64,000 nucleotides of DNA from CBDCVO01 sp965223085 (GCA_965223085.1 OZ244981.1:4154001-4218000), one strand, 5' to 3'; numbered from the stretch's first letter, positions 1-8,640 are shown. Translations and numbers: made by a program. Notes: generated from the letters alone by a model not told the origin.

Positions 1-695
1 ATCGCGGTTTTAGCGATCACTTCATCTCGCGCCACCGGCGGATCCGCCGGAAAGTTGTCTATAGCATACATCACGACGTGGGTAGACCAGCGTGACCAAG
101 CACGAGCGTAGTGTTCCGCCAAGACCTTATCCGGGCCGAGAACATTTCGATGGAGCTCATCGATAATATCGCTATAAGGTTTAGGGCCCCCAAGCGCGTT
201 TTGAAATTCTGCCCAAGCCTGTGGTAGTAACTGTCCGGCGCCGCCACCGATAAACCATTGCAAATCCCGCTCGCGCGCGAGAAACGTGCCGCGCAAAACG
301 ATCGCTGCCACATTGTCGGGGTGGGTTTGGGCATAGGCTAGGGCCAAGGTCGCGCCCCACGAGCCACCGAAGAGCACCCATTTCTGCACACCAAATCGCG
401 TCCGCACGAGTTCTAGATCAGAAATCAACGTCGCTAGCGTATTGCCCTCGGTGGCGCCGAAGGGTTTAGAGCGACCACAACCGCGTTGATCGAGGAGAAA
501 AACGCGATAACGTCGCGGATCAAAAAACTGACGATGAGCGGATTTGCAGCCGCCACCCGGACCGCCGTGCAAAAATATCACCGCTAGACCATCCGCTGCG
601 CCCGATTCTTCGACGTAGATATCGTGCCCATCGCCGGTTGCGATCCATTCCGCCCGCCGCGGGCGATCCAGTGGAAATAGTTGCGCTTGCGTCAT
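1..695 (-). CDS. pip: Proline iminopeptidase, partial (C-terminus beyond window edge)
   Basis: This is the N-terminal part of an alpha/beta hydrolase of the prolyl aminopeptidase family (S33), which removes N-terminal proline from peptides in the cytoplasm. About 231 codons are present, from an ATG at 693-695 to the window edge with no stop. Visible family marks are the oxyanion-hole motif HGGPGGG at about residues 43-49, DQRGCGRS at about 69-76, and the nucleophile elbow GGSWG with Ser112. The catalytic Asp and His would lie beyond the edge. The start is followed directly by the conserved opening LFPLDRP, so it is well supported. No operon partner is visible; the next gene upstream on this strand begins about 90 bp away. 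Confidence 0.9.
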   Translation of the reverse strand, partial: MTQAQLFPLDRPRRAEWIATGDGHDIYVEESGAADGLAVIFLHGGPGGGCKSAHRQFFDPRRYRVFLLDQRGCGRSKPFGATEGNTLATLISDLELVRTRFGVQKWVLFGGSWGATLALAYAQTHPDNVAAIVLRGTFLARERDLQWFIGGGAGQLLPQAWAEFQNALGGPKPYSDIIDELHRNVLGPDKVLAEHYARAWSRWSTHVVMYAIDNFPADPPVARDEVIAKTA

Positions 696-788
696 GAGGT
701 AGCGTGCCCAAGACCGGCTCAACGCCACGCTTACATAGGGCGACACCTATCACCAGCGTCGCTCCCGAGGCTATAGATCGGTAGTGGT

Positions 789-1784
789 TTAAATTTCATT
801 GAGTATTTCATCGCGGCGACGCCGATACTCCGCATCAGAAATAAGTTCTTTGGCATGCAAGTCTTGCAAGGTTGCGAGCCGTTCTTCGAGACTACGGGCG
901 GATGCGGCGGGCACGCCAGCTGATTTAAGCTCCTTGAGCTCTTGCCGTAGGCGGGCCATTTCTTCACGCATTTGACGTCGTTCCATGGTCAATTTGGCCG
1001 CCTCGGCCTTCACCTTTTCGGTTCGTTCCCGCTCTTCCTGGGGAATTTGACCTTCACGGTAGGCAATTTTCGCCGCGTCGACATCGATGCGTATCCAATC
1101 TGGTCTCGATGTAGCACCTTGCGCCGCAGCAAAATCAATGCCCGCGGTCGAGACAATTTGGCCGGGCATTTTCGAGCGACGGTGGCGCGATCCGTGCTCG
1201 AAAAAAATATCTTTGTAGTTGTCGAGTATCCCGTGGGCTGCTTCGGCTTGTTTGATCCCACGGTCTTTTTTCACTTGGTAGGAGCCGACGATGAGATTCA
1301 GCCTTCCGTCGGTGTAGAACACCCGCCCACTCGTCCAAAACCGCTCTTTGGCGACATCAAATGCCACTCGACCGTAGCCGCGAACAACAAATACGACATC
1401 CTCGCGGGGTTTCGCTGTTTCTAGAGCTTCGGCGAGATAACGCGCCAAAACTGATGTCTGCGCATCAGTGAACACGCGCACCGCCGCCTCGTTGCGAAAC
1501 AATCCACCCTCTACCCATAGCTCTAGCGAGCGCAGCGCGTCTTGCACGTCGATCGGCGCGAGCGTTACCGGGTGTTGGTTCGCGCTGGGCGTCTCGCCAT
1601 CCTTATCTTGCGGTGCCAAGGCGATGTATTGCTCTTGGTCCCGCCAGATCTTTTTCGTGATCGGTTGTTTTTCGAGAAAGCCGGGGAGCAAGTCAAGGGC
1701 GGCAGCGCACGGCGATCCCAGCAAGGACAATACTAAGCCCAGCAGCGGTGCACACAGGTAGGGTCTGAAAAGCTTCGTTTGCAT
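789..1784 (-). CDS. Secreted protein with C-terminal SHOCT domain
   Basis: This is a 331-residue protein of unknown function. The chosen ATG at 1784 begins a clear signal peptide (MQTKLFRPYL followed by a Leu-rich core and an AAALD cleavage region); the open frame extends 29 codons further upstream, but that part has no signal-like character. The middle (about residues 50-230) matches no family I recognise. Residues 240-300 are charged and helical, rich in Glu, Arg and Lys, and probably form a coiled coil. The last 30 residues (LEERLATLQDLHAKELIS onward, then DAEYRRRRDEIL) form a SHOCT domain, a short module often at the C-terminus of membrane or oligomerising proteins. It stands alone between pip and the porin. 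Confidence 0.7.
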   Translation of the reverse strand: MQTKLFRPYLCAPLLGLVLSLLGSPCAAALDLLPGFLEKQPITKKIWRDQEQYIALAPQDKDGETPSANQHPVTLAPIDVQDALRSLELWVEGGLFRNEAAVRVFTDAQTSVLARYLAEALETAKPREDVVFVVRGYGRVAFDVAKERFWTSGRVFYTDGRLNLIVGSYQVKKDRGIKQAEAAHGILDNYKDIFFEHGSRHRRSKMPGQIVSTAGIDFAAAQGATSRPDWIRIDVDAAKIAYREGQIPQEERERTEKVKAEAAKLTMERRQMREEMARLRQELKELKSAGVPAASARSLEERLATLQDLHAKELISDAEYRRRRDEILNEI

Positions 1785-1924
1785 CGTAGCGCGCGTCTCA
1801 CATTTAAGTCTAGGCCACCCGAGCAGTATATCGAAATGCGATGAACGAATGCACGATGGCGAGTGCGACATGCCGATGTGTGAGGTCAGCGAGGCGGGCT
1901 TAGACGACCGATTGCGACGACCAT

Positions 1925-1955
1925 GAAAAAAGGCGCATCGTTTGATGCGCCTTTT
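1925..1955 (-). terminator. Rho-independent terminator downstream of porin
   Basis: There is a perfect 8-bp stem GGCGCATC/GATGCGCC with a GTTT loop, flanked by an A-run on one side and a T-run on the other. It lies about 30 bp past the porin stop codon. The A/T flanks allow it to work in both directions, but only the porin gene points into it. Confidence 0.85.
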
Positions 1956-1986
1956 CTGAACGCGAAGTTCAGTTACGCGGTGGCCA

Positions 1987-3297
1987 TTACCACAGCAAGA
2001 AGGTACCTAAACTGAACGTATCGGCTTCGGTGTCGCCGCCCAATTGGCCCGGCACGGAACCGAAATCGTTCTCGGAGTTGCTGTACTCGGCGATCAGCTT
2101 CAACCACGAATTCACGTCATGATAAATACCCACGGTCCACATACTGAGTTCGACATCACGCGTGGCGCCTAAACCAACAGTGCTATTGGCCTTATAACCG
2201 TCTTCGTTAGACTCACCCCAACTGACGCCCACTTTCGTTTTGCCACCGAAAGTATAAGCGCCTTGCACGTAATAGCCATCGGCATCGGCTTCTTCACAAA
2301 AGACACCGTTGTTACCGCAGCGCGCACCACCGACAAATTGCAGCGAGCGACCCAGGCCTTCGCCGTCGTAGTAGTAACCGACAACATCAAACCCGCTGAA
2401 GTTGATATTGGCACCGACGCCCCAACCAACGACGCTGACGTCACCGCCGGCACCGCTCGTACCTCGCGCTTCGATGTCCTGCCACAAACCATCAGCCCAG
2501 ACCATGAAGCTCCCACCGCTGAACGCGCTCGTATAGGACACTTCGCCCTCAAAGCGTGGTGTATCGGTTTGCGTCAGGAAGCCAGAATTAGCACCCGACA
2601 TGACACTGGGATCGTAGAGGCCAAATTCCGCCTGAAAACCGCTCATGTTCGGTGTCTTATACGAAAAACGCGCATTGAAGTTGGGATAGGTGTAACCCCG
2701 ACCAATGCGTCCTGCCGTCACCGATCCGGCCTGGCCGTTGGCAATGCCAACCCCGAACAGCGTCATGTCTTTCAGAATCGCTTGGCGCCCAAAAATCGAC
2801 AAGGTACGGCCAAAACTCACGGTGCCGAAAGCGCCATCGACGTTGACGACGACCTCACGCATATCGATCCCGGAACCTTGAATGCCGCCTCCCGAACCGC
2901 CAATGCCGCCCGCGGCATAGAGTTGGTTTTTGGTGTTCGCATTTTGAATAGCCGGTGCAAAACTAAAACGCCCGGTAGCCGTCAAGCCATTAACCGTAGG
3001 GCTTTTAACATTGAAGCTGAAAAACGCCGGTAAGAAGCCAGACGTCACGCGCGACGCATCCAGGCTGGTACCGCTGAATTGGCCCGTGCTATTCGGTTCC
3101 ACGTATCCAAGTCCATCGTAACCCGCGTCATAGTCGCCCATCACATAAAAGGCGTTAATATTGCCATCGAAGCTGACTTCCCAACCGTTGTCGCCGCCGA
3201 CGACGACCACGGCGTTTGCCGCGGAACTGAGACCAAGGCTGGCAGTAACGGTAAGCAGCGCCGCCGCCAACTTCGTCTTTCTCGATTGTTTCTCCAT
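1987..3297 (-). CDS. Outer-membrane porin (Gram-negative porin family)
   Basis: This is a 436-residue general-porin-type beta-barrel. A signal peptide is clear (MEKQSRKTKLAAALLTVTAS, ending near SSAANA). The mature part is rich in Gly, Ser, Tyr, Phe and alternating hydrophobic residues; it has the family pattern of a short loop followed by strands such as GTVSFGRTLS, and it ends with a membrane-strand-like segment closing on FLLW. Substrate and ion preference cannot be read from the sequence. Translation begins at ATG 3297 behind a strong Shine-Dalgarno AGGAGG. A strong terminator follows. It is monocistronic: the aldehyde oxidoreductase operon upstream is separated by 329 bp with its own likely terminator. 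Confidence 0.88.
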   Translation of the reverse strand: MEKQSRKTKLAAALLTVTASLGLSSAANAVVVVGGDNGWEVSFDGNINAFYVMGDYDAGYDGLGYVEPNSTGQFSGTSLDASRVTSGFLPAFFSFNVKSPTVNGLTATGRFSFAPAIQNANTKNQLYAAGGIGGSGGGIQGSGIDMREVVVNVDGAFGTVSFGRTLSIFGRQAILKDMTLFGVGIANGQAGSVTAGRIGRGYTYPNFNARFSYKTPNMSGFQAEFGLYDPSVMSGANSGFLTQTDTPRFEGEVSYTSAFSGGSFMVWADGLWQDIEARGTSGAGGDVSVVGWGVGANINFSGFDVVGYYYDGEGLGRSLQFVGGARCGNNGVFCEEADADGYYVQGAYTFGGKTKVGVSWGESNEDGYKANSTVGLGATRDVELSMWTVGIYHDVNSWLKLIAEYSNSENDFGSVPGQLGGDTEADTFSLGTFLLW

Positions 3298-3626
3298 TAT
3301 TTCCTCCTAACTCAAGGATCTAGAACCCGATACCCTTAAAGGCGAAAGCCAACGCCGTGTTAGGGTCCCCCGGTGCGACGACATCTACACGAACAAGCGC
3401 GTCACTCCACATCGACTACCAGCCACAGCGCCAACTGGAATCGCACCCGTCTTAAGAATTGCTGCCAGGTTAGAACAAAACTCATGCGCTAGCAAGCGCT
3501 TTTCATCAAAAATGAGACAATTCGGTAGCGTCTGGAGCGTCGTTGTTGCATCATCACCACAGATTACTATCGGTCTGCGCGTCGAATTCTGTAGAATTTG
3601 CGCTGCTTCGGCAGTCTCTCAACGCT
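3298..3626. other. Intergenic region between aldehyde oxidoreductase operon and porin
   Basis: There is no coding potential in these 329 bp. They hold the porin Shine-Dalgarno (3301-3310 region), a probable terminator of the upstream operon (3472-3516) and a short palindrome, AATTCT-GT-AGAATT, at 3585-3598. The porin promoter must lie here, but I see no convincing -35/-10 pair. Confidence 0.6.
3472..3516 (-). terminator. Probable terminator of the aldehyde oxidoreductase operon
   Basis: Read on the minus strand, an outer stem CTCAT/ATGAG encloses an inner stem GCGCT/AGCGC and is followed directly by TTTTGTTCT. It lies about 110 bp past the last gene of the operon and before the porin. The outer loop is long and the stem is bulged, so strength is uncertain. 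Confidence 0.45.
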
Positions 3627-3938
3627 TCAACCGCCCCCTTTGAGAAATGCGCGCGCAAAATCTTTGAGAAATTGGTCGATTTGATCCGCGTTCCACGCGC
3701 TGAAAATGAACTGTAACTCGACGTAAGGCATGCGGATCCTCGCCACCTGTCGATATTGTTGCGCGCCCACTTTCATTAGCACGCGCCGACCGTCTGCATA
3801 ACGCACCGTCATTCCCACCGGGCTGATTTCCGGCACCACAGGCGCCAACACGCGGGGCATGATGCGAAAAAAATCGTCGCGCATGATGCCGTAGTCAAAG
3901 ATTTCTCGATGCTGTGCGATGCGGCCTGGCGTGGTCAC
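3627..3938 (-). CDS. Conserved-looking small protein, last gene of aor operon
   Basis: This is a 103-residue soluble protein I do not recognise. It has no signal peptide, no membrane segment and no cysteines. It starts with GTG directly after the TAA of the MoaD-like gene, so the two are translationally adjacent. Sequence features are a basic/aromatic middle (RADYGR-like YADGRRVLMK) and an amphipathic end (DQIDQFLKDFARAFL). Its tight linkage to the MoaD-like carrier and the tungsten enzyme suggests a role in cofactor insertion or enzyme assembly, but that is inference from position only. Confidence 0.7.
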   Translation of the reverse strand: MTTPGRIAQHREIFDYGIMRDDFFRIMPRVLAPVVPEISPVGMTVRYADGRRVLMKVGAQQYRQVARIRMPYVELQFIFSAWNADQIDQFLKDFARAFLKGGG

Positions 3939-4193
3939 TTAACCTCCCGCTACGGGCGGCCACACCGCGAGCACATCGCCTTCCTGAAAATACGCTGCTT
4001 CGTCACGCGCGCCCGGCGGAACGAATACACCGTTGCACAATACAAGATGTGCGCGTTCACGCGGAACGTGAAAACGATCTAATACACCGTGCGCTGTGAT
4101 CGCGGCATCGACATCGATAAGAGCAGCATTATCCTCGGCATCAGCCGGGAGAAACTCAGCTAAGGTCGCGTAGAGTTTGAGTTTCATTTTCAT
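3939..4193 (-). CDS. MoaD/ThiS-like sulfur carrier protein (AorD-type)
   Basis: This is an 84-residue ubiquitin-fold sulfur carrier. The conserved signature is the C-terminal Gly-Gly (ending PPVAGG), which is adenylated and thiocarboxylated to donate sulfur to precursor Z in making the dithiolene of molybdopterin or tungstopterin. The N-terminal strand MKMKLKLYATLAEFLP and the segment FQEGDVLAVWPPV fit the fold. The start is taken at 4193; ATG 4211 in frame would add six residues. It follows the FAD-subunit gene by 193 bp and abuts the next gene. A dedicated MoaD-like protein inside tungsten aldehyde oxidoreductase operons is known from Aromatoleum, which supports an enzyme-specific role here. 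Confidence 0.85.
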   Translation of the reverse strand: MKMKLKLYATLAEFLPADAEDNAALIDVDAAITAHGVLDRFHVPRERAHLVLCNGVFVPPGARDEAAYFQEGDVLAVWPPVAGG

Positions 4194-4386
4194 CGGCGTG
4201 CCCGATCTCATTACTTACTGCCGCGCATCGCCGCACCAGCAGTTCTCCACGCTCTGAGTGATAGGCAAAGCGTCACGCTCGACCGCAATCAGAACCGCAC
4301 TTACGTCCTTGCGCAGTAACAAATTTCTTACAGCGTTTCAGGTCGAGCAGAAAGCTATACCCTTAGAAAATGTCGATGCGGCGGTC

Positions 4387-5655
4387 TTACAGTACCGCCG
4401 CATTAAACCCGACAGCTTGAGTAGCACCCAAATACGCTTCCATGATGCGCGTTGGGTCTTCCATGAGTTCCTCCTTCCAGCGTCCGAGGCGCGTTCTCGT
4501 TTGAATTAAGCCGCGTAGAACGCCGACGTGCTCGGTCAGTCCCAAACTCGTCGCCCCCACCAGCACATCATCATCAAACTGCAGGTTGAGATATCGATAA
4601 CGTTCCGGGTTGACCACTTCCGCCATATCACCGCCATGGGCCCCCATCCACAGGCCGAACGAACTCGAAATCAAACCTAAGGTGTCGAGCACATTCATGT
4701 TGACACTGCCGCGATGGGCTGCCCCGGCGAAGCCAGCCATATTTCGTGCCGCTACTTGACCGTGCTCAGTCGCAGTGGGCTGAATAGCTTGCACGCTGTA
4801 TTCCCCCGTCGAGAAGTCGATCCCCTCGGCGACGTCGCCGGCGGCAAAAATATCAGGGTCGTTGGTTTGCAAATGCTGGTTAACTAAAATCCCAGAGCGG
4901 GTTTCGATCCCGGTACCGTCGAGCAACTCGATATTCGGTTGCACCCCGGTAGCCGCGACGATCAAATCGGCGTCGAGCATCTCCCCGTTGGAAAGCGCCG
5001 CGCGCAAGGCGTGGGTAGTGCCGTTTTCAACGCGCTCGACACGCGTGCTGGTATGAACCGTAACGCCTTTGCTTTCGCACCAGGATTTGATCATGCCACC
5101 GGCGGTTTGGTTCATCATGCGCGGTACCATGCGGTCTTCCATTTCCACCACAGTGAGTGCCGCACCGCTTTTCACTAGCGCTTCCAAAATGATGCAGCCG
5201 ATAAATCCGGCACCGATCAAAAGCACTTTCGCGCCCGGTTTCGCCCGCTGGGAAATTTCGCGGGCGTCAGCCAAGGTCCAGCAGGGGTAGATGCCGGCCA
5301 AATCGATCCCCGGTATCGGCGGCGAAATTGGCCGTGAACCCGTTGCGACGAGTAATTTGTCATACTCCAGCGCGCCACCTTGCACTAAGGTGAGCGATTT
5401 TTTGGCGCGATCAACAGCCGCCACGCGATCTCGTACTAGGGTGATTTTAAGGCGCTCAAAATTATCCGCACTTTTGCGTAAGTAAGTACCACGCTCGTCG
5501 ATCTGCTTGGTCAAATAGTAAGGCAAAGCCATGCGGGAGTATGGCGGTTCCGGCTCCTCGCCCACCAACGTTACACTATCGTTCGGCGCTACTTTGCGCA
5601 GCACCTCGGCGGCTACGACACCCGCCGGTCCTGCACCGATGATGACATGCTTCAT
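4387..5655 (-). CDS. aorC: FAD/NAD(P)-dependent oxidoreductase subunit of aldehyde oxidoreductase (AorC-like)
   Basis: This 422-residue flavoprotein belongs to the pyridine nucleotide-disulfide reductase class without the redox-active CxxxxC pair. The N-terminal FAD-binding motif is GAGPAG (near residue 8), the NAD-binding motif is GAGFIG (near residue 148), and the second FAD motif IFAAGDVAEG lies near residue 270. In the Aromatoleum AorABC enzyme the homologous subunit passes electrons from aldehyde oxidation to NAD+. The gene starts 70 bp downstream of aorB on the same strand. It could in isolation be read as an NADH:acceptor oxidoreductase or nitrite-reductase-like flavoprotein; the flanking genes decide the call. 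Confidence 0.85.
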   Translation of the reverse strand: MKHVIIGAGPAGVVAAEVLRKVAPNDSVTLVGEEPEPPYSRMALPYYLTKQIDERGTYLRKSADNFERLKITLVRDRVAAVDRAKKSLTLVQGGALEYDKLLVATGSRPISPPIPGIDLAGIYPCWTLADAREISQRAKPGAKVLLIGAGFIGCIILEALVKSGAALTVVEMEDRMVPRMMNQTAGGMIKSWCESKGVTVHTSTRVERVENGTTHALRAALSNGEMLDADLIVAATGVQPNIELLDGTGIETRSGILVNQHLQTNDPDIFAAGDVAEGIDFSTGEYSVQAIQPTATEHGQVAARNMAGFAGAAHRGSVNMNVLDTLGLISSSFGLWMGAHGGDMAEVVNPERYRYLNLQFDDDVLVGATSLGLTEHVGVLRGLIQTRTRLGRWKEELMEDPTRIMEAYLGATQAVGFNAAVL

Positions 5656-5724
5656 CTAACTGTCCTCGCTTCAGCGTGCTTACGACGCTTAACAAATACC
5701 TGCCGGCGCCCGCGACGATACTGC

Positions 5725-7575
5725 TTAGAGCGCGACTCGATCTAAGGTCGCCTGCGTCGGTACGCCCTCGCGATCCCAGCCGCGAAGTTCGTAGTACTCC
5801 GGCATCATCTTGTGCAATTCGCTTACTTTGCCTTTCGCCGGGCCGGTCTTGGCGGCTTCCTTCAATAATCGCTTAGGCAAAGTATCATCCTTAGCCGTAA
5901 GGCCCGCGGCGAGATTAAATTGCCGTTCAAGATTCCAAATACGTTCACCGACGGCCAACATTTTCTCGGCGCTCCAATCCCCCTCGCAAGCCGCGTCTAC
6001 TTGCGGTGCGATGTCTTCGATTGTCCACGCGAACGTGGTAAAGACACACAGCCCGGAAGAATCGACCGCCGCGGTGGCGTCTTGGAATGCCTTCACAAGT
6101 TCCGCTTTACCGTCTGTCTCAAGCGGATCCGTCTTCACCGGATTGCCCAATATCTCCGAGGAGACGGTATAACTCCGCAAATGGCAGGCACCGCGGTTAG
6201 AGGTGGCGTAAGTCAGACCCATGCCCTGAATTCCGCGCGGGTCATAAGCGGGGAATTCCTGTCCTTTTACGGTCATGGACAATTCCGGGTGGCCATATTT
6301 TTCACACAAGCGCTTCGAGCCCAAACCTAAGTCGCGCCCGAATCCTGTGCCGGTCGCGACCATTTCGGCCGCACGCGTTAGCGCTTCCGCAGAGCCAAAC
6401 TTAAATTCAATGCCACCGGTGTGCTCTTGGGTGATTACCCCCATTTCGTAGAGTTCCATTGCCGCGGCGACCGTCGCGCCGAATGAAATCGGATCCATGC
6501 CGTCTTCGTTGCAAACAAAATTCGCGTAAGTCAGCGCGTCGAGATCATCCACCCCAGAATCAGAACCTAAAGCCCACGCGGCCTCGTACTCGAGTCCCCC
6601 CGATGCGCCCATGTACTCGGGCTTGTTCACAATCGTATAGTGCTTCGGATCGATCGTCGAAATGCGACCGCATGCGATCGTGCAGCCGTGGCAGGCCGCG
6701 TTAGTAACTAAGTTTGGCCGGCCATCGCTCTCTCGTGGCAGATGCATGGCTTCAGCCGAGATCCGATTAGCACCCTCAAACTGCACTTCACGCATATTGC
6801 GTGTCGGCAAGGCGCCGACCTCGTTTATCACGTTCATCAACACTTGCGTGCCCATTGCTGGCAAGCCTTCGCCGGTTACGGGATTGCCCGACAGTACCGC
6901 TTTGCCTTCGGCCGTAGCGCGCAGAAACGCTTGCGGATCGTGAATATTACCGACCCCTCGGGTACCGCGAATCGCCACGGCCTTGAGGTTTTTTGACGCC
7001 ATCACCGTACCAACACCAGAGCGGCCAGCGGCGCGGTGCAAGTCGTTAATCACACCAGCGTAGAGACAACCTTGCTCGGCGGCGCGGCCGACACAGGCGA
7101 TGCGCAGCAGCGGATCCTGGTATTTGCGGTGCAAGTATGCGTCGGTATCCCAGACCGTTTTGCCCCAAATATCGGCCGCGGAACACAACTCTGAGTGTTC
7201 ATTCTCGAGGTAGAGATAAACGGGTTCGGCTGCCTTGCCCTCAAAAATAATCATATCCCACCCGGCATTTTTCATCTCGTTGCCGAGAAAACCGCCGGAG
7301 TTGGAACAAGCAATCGCTCCGGTCAACGGACCTTTGGTGATGACGCTGTAGCGTCCGCCGGTAGAAGCCATCGTGCCGGTCAGGGGGCCGGTTGCGAGAA
7401 TGAGTTTGTTCTCGGGCGCCAAGGCATCGCAAGCGGGATCGATTTCTTCGAATAAATATTTCGTCGCCAAACCACGTTGCCCGAGGTATTTTTGCGCCCA
7501 CTTCATATTGAGCGGTTCCGCCGTACAGGTGCCGGCGCCGAGGTCGACCCGCAGTATCTGTCTAGTCCAAGCCAT
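5725..7575 (-). CDS. aorB: Tungsten-containing aldehyde oxidoreductase catalytic subunit (AorB-like)
   Basis: This 616-residue protein has the full length of the AOR family. It oxidises aldehydes to carboxylic acids with a bis-tungstopterin cofactor. The N-terminal domain has the cofactor-binding stretches ATGPLTGT (61-68) and GGRYSVITKGPLTG. The single [4Fe-4S] cluster ligands are visible as Cys295, Cys298, Cys302 (CHGCTIAC) and Cys510, matching the spacing in Pyrococcus AOR. PAYDPRG-x-x-GMGLTYATS (about 442-459) is the conserved second tungstopterin-binding region. The protein is cytoplasmic and has no signal peptide. It lies between the ferredoxin subunit gene (29 bp upstream) and the FAD subunit gene. 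Substrate range cannot be read from sequence. Confidence 0.94.
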   Translation of the reverse strand: MAWTRQILRVDLGAGTCTAEPLNMKWAQKYLGQRGLATKYLFEEIDPACDALAPENKLILATGPLTGTMASTGGRYSVITKGPLTGAIACSNSGGFLGNEMKNAGWDMIIFEGKAAEPVYLYLENEHSELCSAADIWGKTVWDTDAYLHRKYQDPLLRIACVGRAAEQGCLYAGVINDLHRAAGRSGVGTVMASKNLKAVAIRGTRGVGNIHDPQAFLRATAEGKAVLSGNPVTGEGLPAMGTQVLMNVINEVGALPTRNMREVQFEGANRISAEAMHLPRESDGRPNLVTNAACHGCTIACGRISTIDPKHYTIVNKPEYMGASGGLEYEAAWALGSDSGVDDLDALTYANFVCNEDGMDPISFGATVAAAMELYEMGVITQEHTGGIEFKFGSAEALTRAAEMVATGTGFGRDLGLGSKRLCEKYGHPELSMTVKGQEFPAYDPRGIQGMGLTYATSNRGACHLRSYTVSSEILGNPVKTDPLETDGKAELVKAFQDATAAVDSSGLCVFTTFAWTIEDIAPQVDAACEGDWSAEKMLAVGERIWNLERQFNLAAGLTAKDDTLPKRLLKEAAKTGPAKGKVSELHKMMPEYYELRGWDREGVPTQATLDRVAL

Positions 7576-7604
7576 AATTGCAACCCTCTGTCGTGATTGT
7601 GCTG

Positions 7605-8075
7605 TTAGCTCGTTTTTGGAATGGTTTGGCCTGCATGAGCCCGCATGCGGGTAAGACCCGTATTCTCGGCGTCAACGTAGGTAATCGCAGCGGTGGGACA
7701 GGCACTAGCGCAGGCGGGGTCGCCACCGCACAAATCGCACTTAATCACCTTGCCAGAGGCAGCATTGTAATTGACGGTACCGAAGGGACAGGCGATGGTG
7801 CAGACCTTGCAACCCACGCAAACATCGTCGATAACGTCTTTCGCACCGGTAGCCGCGTTGATCACTATCGCTTCGACGGGGCATGCCCGGAGACACCAAG
7901 CTTCATCACATTGCGAACAGGTGTACGGCGCAAAACGCCCCTCGTGATGAAAAGTGAAAACTTTGATGCGTGATTTACTGGGGTTAAAAACGCCTTCCTT
8001 TTCAAACGAACAGGCCATTTCACACTGCAAGCAACCGGTGCATTTTTCGGGTTCAAGTTGCAGGGCTTTCAGCAT
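7605..8075 (-). CDS. aorA: Ferredoxin-like subunit of aldehyde oxidoreductase (AorA-like), four [4Fe-4S] clusters
   Basis: This 156-residue iron-sulfur protein contains sixteen cysteines in four CxxCxxCxxxC-type blocks: CTGCLQCEMAC near residue 12, CSQCDEAWCLRAC, CVGCKVCTIAC and CDLCGGDPACASAC. It would carry four [4Fe-4S] clusters and act as an electron wire between AorB and AorC. In Aromatoleum the equivalent subunit oligomerises with AorB to form a filament. It is the first gene of the operon, with a very strong Shine-Dalgarno (GGGGGAGG) ahead of ATG 8075. On its own the sequence could be any HycB/DmsB-type subunit; the neighbouring catalytic gene makes AorA the best reading. Confidence 0.92.
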   Translation of the reverse strand: MLKALQLEPEKCTGCLQCEMACSFEKEGVFNPSKSRIKVFTFHHEGRFAPYTCSQCDEAWCLRACPVEAIVINAATGAKDVIDDVCVGCKVCTIACPFGTVNYNAASGKVIKCDLCGGDPACASACPTAAITYVDAENTGLTRMRAHAGQTIPKTS

Positions 8076-8640
8076 CGGTACCTCCCCCTATAGTGGCAAA
8101 CAACAACGCACCAACAATAAGTTCGCGGTGCGTACCAATTCAGCGCCGTTTAGTGCGACGCTTTGATTAAGAACCAACATACTAGCCGAGATCGAGGCGA
8201 AGTGGCAGCGGCTTGGGTCGAGCACGCACGGACCGCTACGGCGATAACGATCCGCACGTAGCGTGATAATATTTTCTGCCGCAAAATTACCATCTTGGAA
8301 AATGCCATCCGGCGGTGATTTGAACCTAGCATCCTTAGTTGAACGGCGTTCAAGGTGCGTCTCCAGTGGTCTCGGGCGAGCCATCACGCGGCGGAATAGT
8401 TGACCTATTCCAACGAATTATAACGCCGCCAGGCACCGCGCGAGACGGGCACCGGCGGTCGTAGCGGCGTTCACTGAATGAGTGAAACTGAGAGACACGT
8501 TATCATCGGTACACCAATAAGCTGTAGCTTCCTTGAAGCGGTCAACTGAGGATTCTAGGTTGAAGCGATTCTACAATCAGGAGCGATGCCACGCGCGCGA
8601 TGCGCGTAGGGGTAGATTTTGGACGCGCATAGTCTATGTC
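8076..8640. other. Divergent intergenic region upstream of the aor operon, containing a repeat element
   Basis: There are 565 bp between the start of aorA (minus) and the start of the next plus-strand gene. About 8076-8319 must hold the aor promoter, but I see no strong sigma-70 or sigma-54 match. The right half is taken by repeat copy A (8320-8564). Short open frames here run through the repeat and look spurious. Confidence 0.6.
8320..8564 (+). repeat. Dispersed repeat with terminal inverted repeats, copy A
   Basis: This is a 245-bp element bounded by inverted ends: TTGAACCTAGCATCCTTAGT at the left and, at the right, GACTGAGGATTCTAGG-like sequence that reads TTCAACCTAGAATCCTCAGT on the opposite strand. 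It shares a long internal core with copies at 23694-23934 and 33016-33260, including TTATAACGCCGCCAGGC and AATGAGTGAAACTGAGAG. It has no open reading frame of its own, so it resembles a MITE. No clear target-site duplication is visible. Confidence 0.85.

Noticed and set aside
2263..3033. 256-codon open frame on the plus strand
   Set aside because: It lies wholly antisense to the porin, whose signal peptide, Shine-Dalgarno and terminator are clear. The antisense product shows no domain and only reflects codon bias.
4258..4509. 83-codon plus-strand frame in the gap between aorC and the MoaD-like gene
   Set aside because: It runs antisense into aorC and has no ribosome-binding site or domain.
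8533..8640. N-terminal extension of the PQQ-associated binding protein from a TTG
   Set aside because: It starts within the repeat element and lacks a signal-peptide character; ATG 8641 begins a proper signal peptide.
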